Below, one piece after another: positions 26,617 to 35,764 of a DNA stretch of 64,000 bases. The stretch lies in NCBI RefSeq assembly GCF_000281895.1, contig NZ_CM001558.1, positions 3,414,556-3,478,555 of the forward strand, read 5' to 3'. The notes under the pieces were generated by a model, which worked only from the letters and a program-made list of their open reading frames with translations, did not search any database and was not told the origin of the DNA. The translations under genes were made by a program, and so were the position numbers. Numbering within the stretch: position 1 is the first letter of the stretch; every line of letters begins with the position of its first letter. This DNA is from Pseudomonas fluorescens Q2-87 (lineage in GTDB: Bacteria; Pseudomonadota; Gammaproteobacteria; Pseudomonadales; Pseudomonadaceae).

Positions 26617-27848
26617 TGCATCAGCTCGGCGAATGGCAGGTACAGCACCCGGTCGTGCTTGTGCACCAGCGTCACACGCTCGACCACCGCCAAGCCGTCG
26701 GCCCAGCATGCGGCTGCCAACATCGCCGAGCTTTGCTGGGGGTGCAGTTCCACGCACAGGTGGCCTTCGGTGTCGGGGATCAGTTTGGCGCGCAGGTATT
26801 GCCGGCGCCGGTTGCGCTTGAGCCAGTCGAACCCGGCCGGCAGTTGCAACGGCACCGGCAGCACGTTGCTGATGCCTTGGGCCCGGAACAGGAATGGACG
26901 CACGACAATCAATGCGGTAACCAACGCCGCCGAAGGATTGCCCGGCAGACCGATCCATGGTTTGCCTTCCACATCGCCAAAGGCCAAGGGCTTGCCCGGC
27001 TGGATCGCCAGGCGCCAGAGATCGATGCTGCCCAGGCTTTCGATGGCATGCTTGAGATGGTCCTCTTCACCGACCGACACACCTCCGGAAGTCAGCAGCA
27101 CGTCGCATTCGGCGGCCGCCAGGCGCAGTGCCTGCCGGCTGGCGTGCAGTTGATCGGGCATGACGCCAAAGTCATGCACTTCCACGCCCCAGCCCCGCAA
27201 CAACGCGGCGAGGCTATGGCGATTGCTGTTGTAGATTTGCCCCGGCGCCAGAGGCTCGCCTGGTTCGCGCAGCTCATCGCCACTGCTGAGCAAGCCCACC
27301 TGCAAGGGGCGATGAACATCAACCTGAGCGACGCCGGCGCCGGCCAGCAGACCCAGCTCCTGGGCCCGCAGGCGCGTACCGGCCGCAAGCAGCCGATCAC
27401 CTCGACGCAACTCCTCACCTTCCTTGCGAACGTGGTCACCGTCATTGACCGACGGCAACCAGACCCGCTCGCCATCGACCCGGCAGCTTTCCTGTGGCAC
27501 CACCGTGTCGGCACCCGGCGGCAGCGGCGCGCCGGTGAAAATCCGCACGACTCGCCCGGGCTGCAGCGGCTCACCCGGTTCATCACCTGCGGCGATGCGC
27601 CCGGCCAACGCCAGATGGCCACCGTCAACCGGCAAGTCGGCCGCGCGCAGGGCATAGCCGTCCATCGCACTGTTGTCCCACGCCGGCAGATTCATCGGGC
27701 ACAGGATGTCGACAGCCAACACCCGGGCCAGGGCCTGGTCCAGGCCGACCCGTTGCACGGGCGGTGGCGGCGGCGCCTGGTCCAGCAGATGACGAATCGC
27801 CTCATCCACCGGCGTCAGCACGCCGCTGTCGCAGACCTTGCCGCTCAC
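26613..27848 (-). CDS. moeA: Molybdopterin molybdenumtransferase MoeA
   Basis: 411 residues from a GTG that overlaps the moaB stop (GTGA); longer upstream starts would run far into moaB. Typical MoeA motifs: NSAMDGYALRA, FTGAPLPPGADTVV, LLSSGDEL, TSGGVSVGEEDH and GLPGNPSAALVT. It inserts molybdate into adenylylated molybdopterin. This copy sits in the anaerobic cluster as moeA1 does in P. aeruginosa. Confidence 0.93.
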   Translation of the reverse strand: MSGKVCDSGVLTPVDEAIRHLLDQAPPPPPVQRVGLDQALARVLAVDILCPMNLPAWDNSAMDGYALRAADLPVDGGHLALAGRIAAGDEPGEPLQPGRVVRIFTGAPLPPGADTVVPQESCRVDGERVWLPSVNDGDHVRKEGEELRRGDRLLAAGTRLRAQELGLLAGAGVAQVDVHRPLQVGLLSSGDELREPGEPLAPGQIYNSNRHSLAALLRGWGVEVHDFGVMPDQLHASRQALRLAAAECDVLLTSGGVSVGEEDHLKHAIESLGSIDLWRLAIQPGKPLAFGDVEGKPWIGLPGNPSAALVTALIVVRPFLFRAQGISNVLPVPLQLPAGFDWLKRNRRRQYLRAKLIPDTEGHLCVELHPQQSSAMLAAACWADGLAVVERVTLVHKHDRVLYLPFAELMH

Positions 27849-28399
27849 GAGCGAGTCTCGCAGGCTGTCGGGGCAATGCCGGCCTGGGGCTTGAGGTGCG
27901 GAGTGAAATTGCATGGGCCGGTGCGGCTGTCCAATTGCCCGGCGAGGATCTGTTCCCAACCGGTCCGACAGGCGCCTGGCGAGCCCGGCAGGCAGCAGAT
28001 CAGCACGCCGTTGCTCATGCCCGCCACCGCGCGCGATTGCAGGCTGGACATACCGATTTCGGCCAGGGAGACCTGACGGAACAATTCGCCGAAACCGTCC
28101 ACCTGTTTGTCCAGCAATGGCAGTACCGCTTGAGGGGTGTTATCGCGCGGGGTGAAACCGGTGCCGCCGGTCATCAACACCACCTGCACCTTGGGGTCGG
28201 CGATCCACTGTGATACTTGGGCGCGGATCTGGTAGATATCGTCTTTCACCAGACCACGGTCGATCAGCACATGACCGGCGGTTTGCAGCAGGTCCGCGAG
28301 GGTCTGGCCCGAGGTGTCGGTGTCGAAACTGCGGGTATCGCTGATGGTGAGGACCGCGATGTTCAGCGGTTGGAAGAGGCGTTGCTTCAGATGGGCCAT
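27845..28399 (-). CDS. moaB: Molybdenum cofactor protein MoaB (molybdopterin adenylyltransferase family)
   Basis: 184 residues, MogA/MoaB fold with [15 protein letters not shown] and [17 protein letters not shown] substrate-binding motifs. It is likely to adenylylate molybdopterin before MoeA. A NarL-type palindrome is centred 67 bp upstream. It probably follows pdxH in transcription. Confidence 0.9.
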   Translation of the reverse strand: MAHLKQRLFQPLNIAVLTISDTRSFDTDTSGQTLADLLQTAGHVLIDRGLVKDDIYQIRAQVSQWIADPKVQVVLMTGGTGFTPRDNTPQAVLPLLDKQVDGFGELFRQVSLAEIGMSSLQSRAVAGMSNGVLICCLPGSPGACRTGWEQILAGQLDSRTGPCNFTPHLKPQAGIAPTACETRS

Positions 28400-28458
28400 G
28401 ATCAGCCGTCCTGTCAGAAAAGATGGCCCAGCCTGAACCGCATTCGATGCCGGGCCTA

Positions 28459-28474
28459 TTCCTCCATGGAGGTA
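28459..28474. promoter_or_regulatory. NarL-like 7-2-7 palindrome upstream of moaB
   Basis: TTCCTCC-AT-GGAGGTA has the same heptamers as the narK1 site with one base changed in one arm. It lies between pdxH and moaB, suggesting nitrate control of cofactor synthesis. A further TACCTCC overlaps at 28473-28479. Confidence 0.55.
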
Positions 28475-28486
28475 CCTCCCTCGGCC

Positions 28487-29134
28487 TCAGGGCGCCAGAC
28501 GCCTGCGCTGCCAAGCGCCCCCTTGCAGGCGGTAGTCGAGGCGATCATGCAAACGGTCGGCACGGCCTTGCCAGAATTCCAGCCGTTCGGGGCGCAGGCA
28601 ATAACCGCCCCAATGCGCGGGACGTGGCACGGCTTGATCGGCGAAGCGTTCTTCAGTTTGTGCGAGCAAGGTTTCGAGGGCCGCGCGGTTTTCCAGCGAA
28701 CGGCTTTGTGGCGATGCCCAGGCGCCCAGCCGACTGGCAACCGAACGAGACTCGAAGTACGCGTCGGACAAGCCGGGATCGAGCTTGCTGACCTGCCCTT
28801 CGATGCGCACTTGCCGCTCCAGCCCCGGCCAGAAAAACGTCATGGCCGCCCAGGGATTGGCCGCCAGATCCTGTCCCTTGCCGCTGTCGTAGTTGCCGAA
28901 GAATGAAAAACCTTCTTCGCTGAAGCCCTTGAGCAACAGCACTCGGCAATGGGGCCGCCCCTGTTCGTCCACGGTGGCCAGGGCCATGCTGTTGGCTTCC
29001 ACCGGGGGGCTTTCGGTGTCGCGGGCTTGTTGCATCCAGAGGCTGAACAGCGCCAGCGGGTTGTCTGGCGCTTGGGTTTCGTCCAGGCCATCGAGGGTGT
29101 ATTGGCGGCGCATTTTGGCCAGGGAGAGGGGCAT
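28487..29134 (-). CDS. pdxH: Pyridoxine/pyridoxamine 5'-phosphate oxidase
   Basis: 215 residues; [56 protein letters not shown] and the C-terminal [13 protein letters not shown] match PdxH. This FMN enzyme normally uses O2 to make pyridoxal 5'-phosphate. The inner ATG is preferred over a GTG five codons upstream because family members start there. Its place beside moaB-moeA-ubiUVT and behind an ANR-type box is odd for an O2-using enzyme; a second housekeeping copy may exist elsewhere. Confidence 0.9.
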   Translation of the reverse strand: MPLSLAKMRRQYTLDGLDETQAPDNPLALFSLWMQQARDTESPPVEANSMALATVDEQGRPHCRVLLLKGFSEEGFSFFGNYDSGKGQDLAANPWAAMTFFWPGLERQVRIEGQVSKLDPGLSDAYFESRSVASRLGAWASPQSRSLENRAALETLLAQTEERFADQAVPRPAHWGGYCLRPERLEFWQGRADRLHDRLDYRLQGGAWQRRRLAP

Positions 29135-29190
29135 GGCGGTGATCTTCACTAGGGTTTGGCCCAGTGTGGGTTTTGCGGGGTTGGCTGGCC

Positions 29191-29204
29191 TTGATCGTTG
29201 TCAA
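29191..29204. promoter_or_regulatory. ANR/DNR-type box upstream of pdxH
   Basis: TTGATCGTTGTCAA matches TTGAT-N4-ATCAA except one base, the same half-site pair as the nirS box. It is centred 63 bp before the pdxH ATG, like the other boxes here, and may drive pdxH-moaB-moeA. Confidence 0.6.
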
Positions 29205-29319
29205 TGCTGATGCCTTCGCTGGATGTGCGGGCCTCTTTGGTCTAATGCTGTTCAGTAAAGAGAACGGTGCTTCTTCCTGACGTGAACGCGCCGCTTTTTT
29301 GGGCTTGTGGTTTGTGTGT

Positions 29320-29670
29320 ATATCCGTTGCTGCGGTAATGGCGACTTAGGGTTCCGCCCTGACGGCGGCTCACTTTCGAAGAGCGCGAAAGTAAGCAAAG
29401 CGCTTTATGCCCCACCACTTGGTGCCTCGCTAGTGCTCGGCATGCCCTCACTCCGGCATTGCTCCGTGGGCCCGCCGCGAAGGGTCATCCATGACCCAGC
29501 GCGGCTATCCCGGCATCCATGCCGGGATGCCCACTGCGCAATGCCTGCGTTCGGCCAGCGTGGTTAACGGGGCCCCAGATCAAAAGCCTTGGCGAGGCGG
29601 CCTTATAGCCGACCTGTTTCTTGGGCCGTACCCCAATCCAACTGTGGGAGCGGGCTTGCTTGCGAAGGCG
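29320..29670 (-). repeat. Dispersed repeat of about 350 bp, copy 2 (inverted)
   Basis: Reverse complement of the copy at 8352-8706, from ATATCCGTTGCTGCGG through the CATCCATGCCGGGATG hairpin and GGTTAACGGGGC to a REP family C arm ending GCGAAGGCG. It faces copy 3 across about 280 bp. Confidence 0.85.
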
Positions 29671-29714
29671 ACCTTGTTGCCGACTCATTTCTCCCGGCTG
29701 TACGTTGATCGAAT

Positions 29715-29743
29715 TGTGGGAGCGAGCCTGCTCGCGAAGGCGG
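29715..29743. repeat. Single REP, family C
   Basis: GTGGGAGCGAGCCTGCTCGC-type half between the two inverted copies of the dispersed repeat. No gene is supported in 29671-29945; ORFs there are short and without family features. Confidence 0.65.
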
Positions 29744-29945
29744 CCGTATGAACACCCACATAGGTTACAAATCAGTTCACGCACATAGGTGACAGTTTTG
29801 CTGGCAATTGTTGATTCGGAGGGCCTGACCATGCCGTGGCGAGAGCTGAAACCTATGGATTTGATGTGATATTCATTGCGGATTACCTGCCTAGTCAGCT
29901 CAGCTCCAGCCAATTCTGTGCGGCTCGTAGCATCAGCCTCAAGAC

Positions 29946-30293
29946 AGCCATCGCGAGCTTGCTCGCTCCCACAGGGGAACACATTCGCAGAGAAACAGGT
30001 CGGCCGTTAGGCCGCCTCGTCGCGGACGTTGATCTCGAGGCGCCCCGTTAACCACGCTGGCCGAACGCAGGCATTGCGCAGTGGGCACCTCGGCATGGAT
30101 GCCGAGGTAGTCGCGCTGGGTCATGGATGGCCCTTCGCGGCGGCCCACGGAGCAATGCCGGAGAGAGGGCATGCCGAGCCTAGGCGAGGCACCAAGTGGT
30201 GGGGCAAAAGCGTTTTGCTTACTTTTGCGCTTCTCAAAAGTGAGCCGCCGTCAGGGCGGAACCTTAAGCTGCCGTCACCAAAAAAACGGATAT
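29946..30293 (+). repeat. Dispersed repeat of about 350 bp, copy 3
   Basis: Same orientation as copy 1: REP family C arm, then AGGTCGGCCGTTAGGCCGCC, GCCCCGTTAACCACGCTGGC, GGTGGGGCAAAAGCGTTTTG and ACGGATATACA. With copy 2 it forms an inverted pair next to norR. Confidence 0.85.
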
Positions 30294-30322
30294 ACACACC
30301 AACTATGAAGCGAAGCCCCCTC

Positions 30323-31855
<1,533 letters not shown>

Positions 31856-31912
31856 GGTAGTGATGACCCTCCAGGGTTCGTATGACCCTTGGCAACCAGG
31901 GTGACAATCACC
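31856..31912 (+). promoter_or_regulatory. Three NorR-type GGT-N7-ACC boxes upstream of ytfE
   Basis: GGT-N7-ACC occurs at 31856-31868, 31875-31887 and 31900-31912 (spacings 19 and 25 bp), the form reported for NorR of Ralstonia. The outer two nearest the promoter extend to AGGGT-N7-ACCCT. They start one base outside the norR ATG. Confidence 0.78.
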
Positions 31913-31951
31913 CTGGCGAAATTTTTATGCTTGATTTTCAGTCAGTTACAT

Positions 31952-31968
31952 TTGGCACGTCGGCTGCA
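31952..31968 (+). promoter_or_regulatory. Sigma-54 promoter of ytfE
   Basis: TTGGCACGTCGGCTGCA has GG at 31954-31955 and GC at 31966-31967, exactly ten bases apart, as in the -24/-12 consensus TGGCAC-N5-TTGCW. It lies 41 bases past the third NorR box and about 44 bases before the ytfE start. Confidence 0.82.
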
Positions 31969-32011
31969 AAACCTACTCATCTGTCCCTGCCGGGATTCAA
32001 CCCAAGGAAAC

Positions 32012-32689
32012 ATGATGAGCCTCGATCTGCTGGAACAAAGCCTCGGCCAACTGGCCTGCGACATTCCCGGTGCCACCCGTACCTTCCATCATTACAACCT
32101 CGACTTCTGTTGCGGCGGACAAAAATCCCTGCGCGAAGCCGCCCTGGTTAAAGGCCTGAACCCGCTGCTGATCGCCGATGCCCTGCGCACCCTGCAAGCC
32201 GCTGGAGAGTTGGGCCATGACTGGCGCGACGAGCCCCAGGCATTGCTGATCAGCCACATCCTGGAACGCTACCACGCCCGCCATCGCGAACAACTGCCGG
32301 AACTCATCCGCCTGGCCCGTCGCGTCGAGCAGGTCCATGGTGCGCGGGCCAGTTGCCCGAACGGCCTGGCCGATCACCTGCAGGACATGTATCAGGAACT
32401 CGAAGGCCACATGCTCAAGGAAGAACAGGTGCTGTTCCCGATGCTGCAACAGGGTCTCGGCGAACGGGCCTCGGCGCCGATCCAGGTGCTGCGTTTCGAG
32501 CACGACCAGCACGGTGAAGCGCTGGAAACCATGCTCACCCTCACCGACCAGATCACCCCGCCCTCCGACGCCTGCAACACCTGGCGTGCCCTGTATCGCG
32601 GGCTGGTGGAGTTCCGTGATGACCTGATGCAGCACATCCACCTGGAAAACAATGTGCTGTTCGTCAATGCGATGAAGCCTGCCCGCTAA
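32012..32689 (+). CDS. ytfE: YtfE/RIC (DnrN-like) di-iron repair protein
   Basis: 225 residues. The N-terminal ScdA-type segment has FCCGGQKSL (Cys pair) and the C-terminal hemerythrin domain has the di-iron His and Glu residues (ILERYHARHREQLPEL, HMLKEEQVLFPM, FEHDQHGEAL, HIHLENNVLF). It repairs iron-sulfur clusters damaged by nitric oxide. Two ATGs in tandem follow AAGGAAAC; the first is used. Its promoter carries NorR boxes and a sigma-54 element. Confidence 0.93.
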   Translation: MMSLDLLEQSLGQLACDIPGATRTFHHYNLDFCCGGQKSLREAALVKGLNPLLIADALRTLQAAGELGHDWRDEPQALLISHILERYHARHREQLPELIRLARRVEQVHGARASCPNGLADHLQDMYQELEGHMLKEEQVLFPMLQQGLGERASAPIQVLRFEHDQHGEALETMLTLTDQITPPSDACNTWRALYRGLVEFRDDLMQHIHLENNVLFVNAMKPAR

Positions 32690-32697
32690 CCCTCAAG

Positions 32698-32740
32698 CAC
32701 TGCCCGCTCCCATAGGGGTGGGCAGTGTTCCCATTTTTTT
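32698..32740 (+). terminator. Rho-independent terminator after ytfE
   Basis: Stem CACTGCCC/GGGCAGTG with a 14-base loop begins 9 bp after the ytfE stop and is followed by TTCCCATTTTTTT. Confidence 0.65.
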
Positions 32741-32758
32741 GCATCACCTCGGTTCAGT

Positions 32759-32846
32759 GTGGGAGCGGGCTTGCTCGCGAAAGCGTCGTGTCAGGCGACA
32801 TCAATGCCGGCTGAACCACCGCTTTCGCGAGCAAGCCCGCTCCCAC
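32759..32846. repeat. REPIN, family C
   Basis: Inverted GTGGGAGCGGGCTTGCTCGC pair with a 40-bp loop between the convergent ytfE and CopD-like genes. Confidence 0.85.
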
Positions 32847-32870
32847 AGGATTGGTGGGGTCTGCTCTTAC

Positions 32871-33308
32871 TCAAAACTGCCAATAGAACATCGCCTTGGC
32901 CAAAACCACGATCAGCACCATATGCCCGAGAATACTGCGCCGCAGCCAGCAGGCCCGGCCGGGTGTCAGGCGCCCGCTCTTGAGCCAGTACGCCAGCCAC
33001 AGGTAATGGCCAATGATGCTCAGGGCCAGCAGGATCTTCAGGCTGAGCAACAAGCCGAAGCTGTTGCTCAACGGTTGGCTCAACGCCCCGCGATGCTGCC
33101 AGGCCAGGGCGATGCCGGCGCCGTACAGCAGCAGCACCACGGCGTGCAGCACACGCCGCGAACGCTGGGCGATCGCTTGCTCGGCGGGCTCCCTGACGCC
33201 CTGGGCCAGGGGCCGGCGGGCGGCATGCCAGATGAACACCTCGAAAAACAGCGTACCAATGAAAGCGATGGCCGCCAGCAGATGGGTGACCAGCAGGATC
33301 CCGTACAT
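32871..33308 (-). CDS. CopD-like small integral membrane protein
   Basis: 145 residues with four hydrophobic helices (LLVTHLLAAIAFIGTLFFEVF; VLHAVVLLLYGAGIALAW; LLLSLKILLALSIIGHYLWL; ILGHMVLIVVLAKAMFYW), several bearing His residues. It resembles CopD/DUF-type membrane proteins and, by its position beside nnrS, PA2663 of P. aeruginosa. The role is unknown; heme or copper binding would be inference. TTG and ATG starts follow GGAGGTAAGCG; the ATG is used. Confidence 0.7.
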   Translation of the reverse strand: MYGILLVTHLLAAIAFIGTLFFEVFIWHAARRPLAQGVREPAEQAIAQRSRRVLHAVVLLLYGAGIALAWQHRGALSQPLSNSFGLLLSLKILLALSIIGHYLWLAYWLKSGRLTPGRACWLRRSILGHMVLIVVLAKAMFYWQF

Positions 33309-33333
33309 CAACGCTTACCTCCGTCCCGGTGAA

Positions 33334-34521
33334 TCATCCCGGATGCCCGTCCACCCGGGCCCGTACCAACATCGGCGCGTAGCGCCAGGCGTAGAGCCCG
33401 AAGGCCAGGATCCAGCACAGCCCCGCCAGCCACAGCGCGGCCAATGGAAATACCAGAACCAGCCACACGCGGCTCAGGCACGCGAGGTTCAGCAGGATAA
33501 ACGCCTGGGTCATCCCCCGTGGCGGCTCCAGGGACCGGCCGGTATGGCCCAGCGTCACCCGGGCAATCATCGCCAGGATCAGCCCGGACATGGCCCCGAT
33601 GGTCAGGCTGTGCACCGCCAGGCTTGGATTCAGCGGCACACCCAAGTGCCACAGCGCCATGCCCAGGCAGGCCAAGGCAAGCCAGGCGTAGGCCAGGTGC
33701 AACGACCACAGCAGCGGCACTCGCCACACGCCCCGGTCATGCCAGCGCACCAGCCGAATCCCGTGCCCCACCGTCAGCGCGGCGAACAGCAGGCCGACCC
33801 AGGCGTTGGCCGACAGCGCCGTACCGAAGGCATACAACAACGCCACCAGTGCCGATCCTGCCAGCAATAACCGATCGAGCCACGGCCACGGCGCAACGCC
33901 CTCGACCCGACCAAGACCGCGCTGAGTGAAGAACGGAATCACCCGCCCGCCGATCAGCCCCATCATCGCCGCCACCAGCCACAGGCCAGTGAGCACGCTT
34001 TGGCGCTGCAAACCCTCGTTGTGCTGCAGCAGGCCGTACACCGACAACCCGTCGGCAGCGGCGAGCAACAGCAATACCAGCACAATCGGGTAATTGCGTT
34101 TTTGCCGCACACGCCACAAGGTCACGCCCATCAACGCAGCCACCGCCAGGGCGAAGCCCAACTCCAGCGTGGCCAGCAGCGGCCAGGGCGCGTCGACCAA
34201 CCAGGCCAGCCGCGCGCCCAGCCACAACAGCGCCAGTGCCGCGAGGCGCTTGCCGCTGAGCCCCGGGGTGCCCGTCCAGGTCTGCACCGCCGTCAGCAGG
34301 AACCCGGCGATGATCGCCAGGCCAAAACCGAACAACAGTTCGTGACGGTGCCAGGCCAACCAGCCGCCTGCCGGCTGCCAGGCCGAGCGCCCCGTGAATG
34401 CCAGCAGCCAAAGGGGGATGGTCAACAGCGCCAAGACACAGCCTGCCAGGAAGAACGGCCGAAACGCCAGGCGCCACAGCGGCAGGATGGCCATGGCCTT
34501 GCGACGGTCAAGCACTTGCAT
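33334..34521 (-). CDS. nnrS: NnrS family heme-copper membrane protein
   Basis: 395 residues, about 12 helices, NnrS family (WRLAFRPFFLAGCVLALL, AWHRHELLFGFGLAIIAGFLLTA, GGRVIPFFTQRG, ARVTLGHTGR). NnrS proteins occur with denitrification genes and protect cells from NO stress; the mechanism is not settled. The internal ATG is chosen for its AAAGGAG. A likely operon with the CopD-like gene 25 bp downstream; an ANR/DNR-like box is 92 bp upstream. Confidence 0.9.
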   Translation of the reverse strand: MQVLDRRKAMAILPLWRLAFRPFFLAGCVLALLTIPLWLLAFTGRSAWQPAGGWLAWHRHELLFGFGLAIIAGFLLTAVQTWTGTPGLSGKRLAALALLWLGARLAWLVDAPWPLLATLELGFALAVAALMGVTLWRVRQKRNYPIVLVLLLLAAADGLSVYGLLQHNEGLQRQSVLTGLWLVAAMMGLIGGRVIPFFTQRGLGRVEGVAPWPWLDRLLLAGSALVALLYAFGTALSANAWVGLLFAALTVGHGIRLVRWHDRGVWRVPLLWSLHLAYAWLALACLGMALWHLGVPLNPSLAVHSLTIGAMSGLILAMIARVTLGHTGRSLEPPRGMTQAFILLNLACLSRVWLVLVFPLAALWLAGLCWILAFGLYAWRYAPMLVRARVDGHPG

Positions 34522-34606
34522 ACACCACTCCTTTGCCCTCATCTGGCTCGCCAGCGAGGTACGACAAATCAGGGTTCGAATGATCGGCTATCGGCGCTGG
34601 CGAACC

Positions 34607-34620
34607 TTGTCTCAGATCAA
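34607..34620. promoter_or_regulatory. Weak ANR/DNR-like box upstream of nnrS
   Basis: TTGTCTCAGATCAA keeps a perfect right half-site and three of five bases on the left. The position between nnrS and the dnr locus makes regulation of nnrS plausible. Confidence 0.45.
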
Positions 34621-34708
34621 GCCAGCCGGCCTCGGACAGACACTTGCAAAGGGCCTGCCGGAACGGCTTGGAGCTGGGTACCGTTTTTCAACCCTCCCCT
34701 TTTTCCTT

Positions 34709-34796
34709 GTGGGAGCGGGCTTGCTCGCGAATGCGGTGGCACACCCAATAGCGATGCAAGCTGACACACCGCCTTCGCGAGCAAGCCCGCTCCCAC
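34709..34796. repeat. REPIN, family C
   Basis: Inverted REP pair in the nnrS-dnr intergenic region, ending 10 bp before the first NorR-type box of the dnr promoter. Confidence 0.85.
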
Positions 34797-34805
34797 AAGA
34801 TTCAG

Positions 34806-34862
34806 GGTCTTTTTACCCTTTCATGGTTTTTATTACCCTAGCAGATCAGGGTCATTTATACC
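34806..34862 (+). promoter_or_regulatory. Three NorR-type boxes upstream of the dnr locus
   Basis: GGT-N7-ACC at 34825-34837 and 34850-34862, and a one-base variant GGT-N7-CCC at 34806-34818 (within AGGGTCTTTTTACCCT). Spacings of 19 and 25 bp are identical to the ytfE array at 31856-31912. Confidence 0.72.
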
Positions 34863-34901
34863 CTGAGGCCCGGCAACCCTCGAAATACAAGGTCCGCCGC
34901 C

Positions 34902-34918
34902 CTGGCCCGGCTCTTGCT
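34902..34918 (+). promoter_or_regulatory. Sigma-54 promoter of the dnr locus
   Basis: CTGGCCCGGCTCTTGCT has GG at 34904-34905 and GC at 34916-34917, ten bases apart, and fits TGGCAC-N5-TTGCW with one change. It is 41 bases past the third box, exactly as before ytfE. Confidence 0.76.
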
Positions 34919-34954
34919 CAGGCAGGGCACAGACTTTCTCCGCCGGGGTTCCCC

Positions 34955-35044
34955 ATGAAACACGTCGCGCTGCCCTTCACCTGGTTCGTCCTGCTCTCCT
35001 GCGTTGTCGCGCTCGCCAGCAGCCTGTCCCTGAGCCTGGTCTGA
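34955..35044 (+). CDS. 29-residue hydrophobic ORF upstream of dnr
   Basis: ATG to TGA, 29 residues: a short MKHVALPFTW start then a hydrophobic stretch (FVLLSCVVALASSLSLSLV), so a single membrane helix or leader. It is the first ORF after the inferred sigma-54 start point (about 34929) and ends 36 bp before the dnr ATG. The ribosome site is poor. It may be a real small membrane protein, a leader peptide or chance; I know no family for it. Confidence 0.4.
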   Translation: MKHVALPFTWFVLLSCVVALASSLSLSLV

Positions 35045-35080
35045 CCCTTTTCCTATTCCTGCCAACACAAGGACCGTCCC

Positions 35081-35764
35081 ATGGTGCTCCACCGTGTCCA
35101 TCACCAGATTCTGCGCAGCCATCACCTGTTCGAGCCGTTGAACGAAGAACAGCTCGACGAACTGATGAGCAACAGCCAACTGCTGAACATCGACAAGGGC
35201 GACCCGCTTTTCCGTCAGGGCGAGCCGGCCCAGGCGTTTTATTTCGTGATTTCCGGGGCCGTGAAAATCTACCGGCTGACCCCGGACGGCCAGGAAAAAG
35301 TCTTCGAGGTGATCGGCGAGCGCCAGACGTTCGCCGAAGCGATGATGTTGATGGACACGCCCAACTACGTGGCATCCGCCGAAGCCGTCGGGCCCAGCCA
35401 GGTGTATCGCCTGTCCAATGCCACCTACATGCGCCTGCTGCAAAGCAACAGCCGGTTGACGTTTGCCCTGCTCGGCAAGCTGTGCGTGCGCCTGCACCAG
35501 CGGGTCAATGAGATTGAAACCCTGTCGCTGAAAAACGCCACCCACCGCGTGGTGCGCTACTTACTGACGCAACTGGTGCGCCTGCAAACCGTGGACAGCC
35601 AGTTCGAACTGCCGATGGCCAAGCAATTGATTGCCGGACACCTGTCGATCCAACCGGAAACCTTCTCGCGGATCATCCGCCGCCTGATCGATGAAAAGAT
35701 CATCACCCAGGACGGCCGCCAAATTGCCATTCTTGATCGCCTGCGCCTGGAGCAATTCGAATGA
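35081..35764 (+). CDS. dnr: NO-responsive Crp/Fnr-family regulator DNR
   Basis: 227 residues closely resembling P. aeruginosa DNR by eye (VHHQILRSHHLFEPL, SGAVKIYRLTPDGQEKVFEV, MLMDTPNYVASAEAV, HRVVRYLLTQ and LSIQPETFSRIIRRL). It has no Fe-S cysteines; DNR senses NO through heme and activates nir and nor from TTGAT/ATCAA boxes such as those at 39916 and 41835. The ATG follows AAGGACCGTCCC. It overlaps dnrP (ATGA) and lies behind a NorR/sigma-54 promoter. Confidence 0.94.
   Translation: MVLHRVHHQILRSHHLFEPLNEEQLDELMSNSQLLNIDKGDPLFRQGEPAQAFYFVISGAVKIYRLTPDGQEKVFEVIGERQTFAEAMMLMDTPNYVASAEAVGPSQVYRLSNATYMRLLQSNSRLTFALLGKLCVRLHQRVNEIETLSLKNATHRVVRYLLTQLVRLQTVDSQFELPMAKQLIAGHLSIQPETFSRIIRRLIDEKIITQDGRQIAILDRLRLEQFE

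Noticed and set aside
29671..29945. Possible gene between the inverted repeat copies
   Set aside because: Only short ORFs with REP-derived sequence; no ribosome site or motif.
31941..31955. ANR-type box TTGATTTTCAGTCA near ytfE
   Set aside because: The right half-site does not fit; the NorR boxes and sigma-54 element explain this promoter better.
32759..34796. CRISPR-like series of repeats
   Set aside because: The repeats are inverted REP doublets scattered between genes, not regularly spaced direct repeats with unique spacers, and no cas genes are present.
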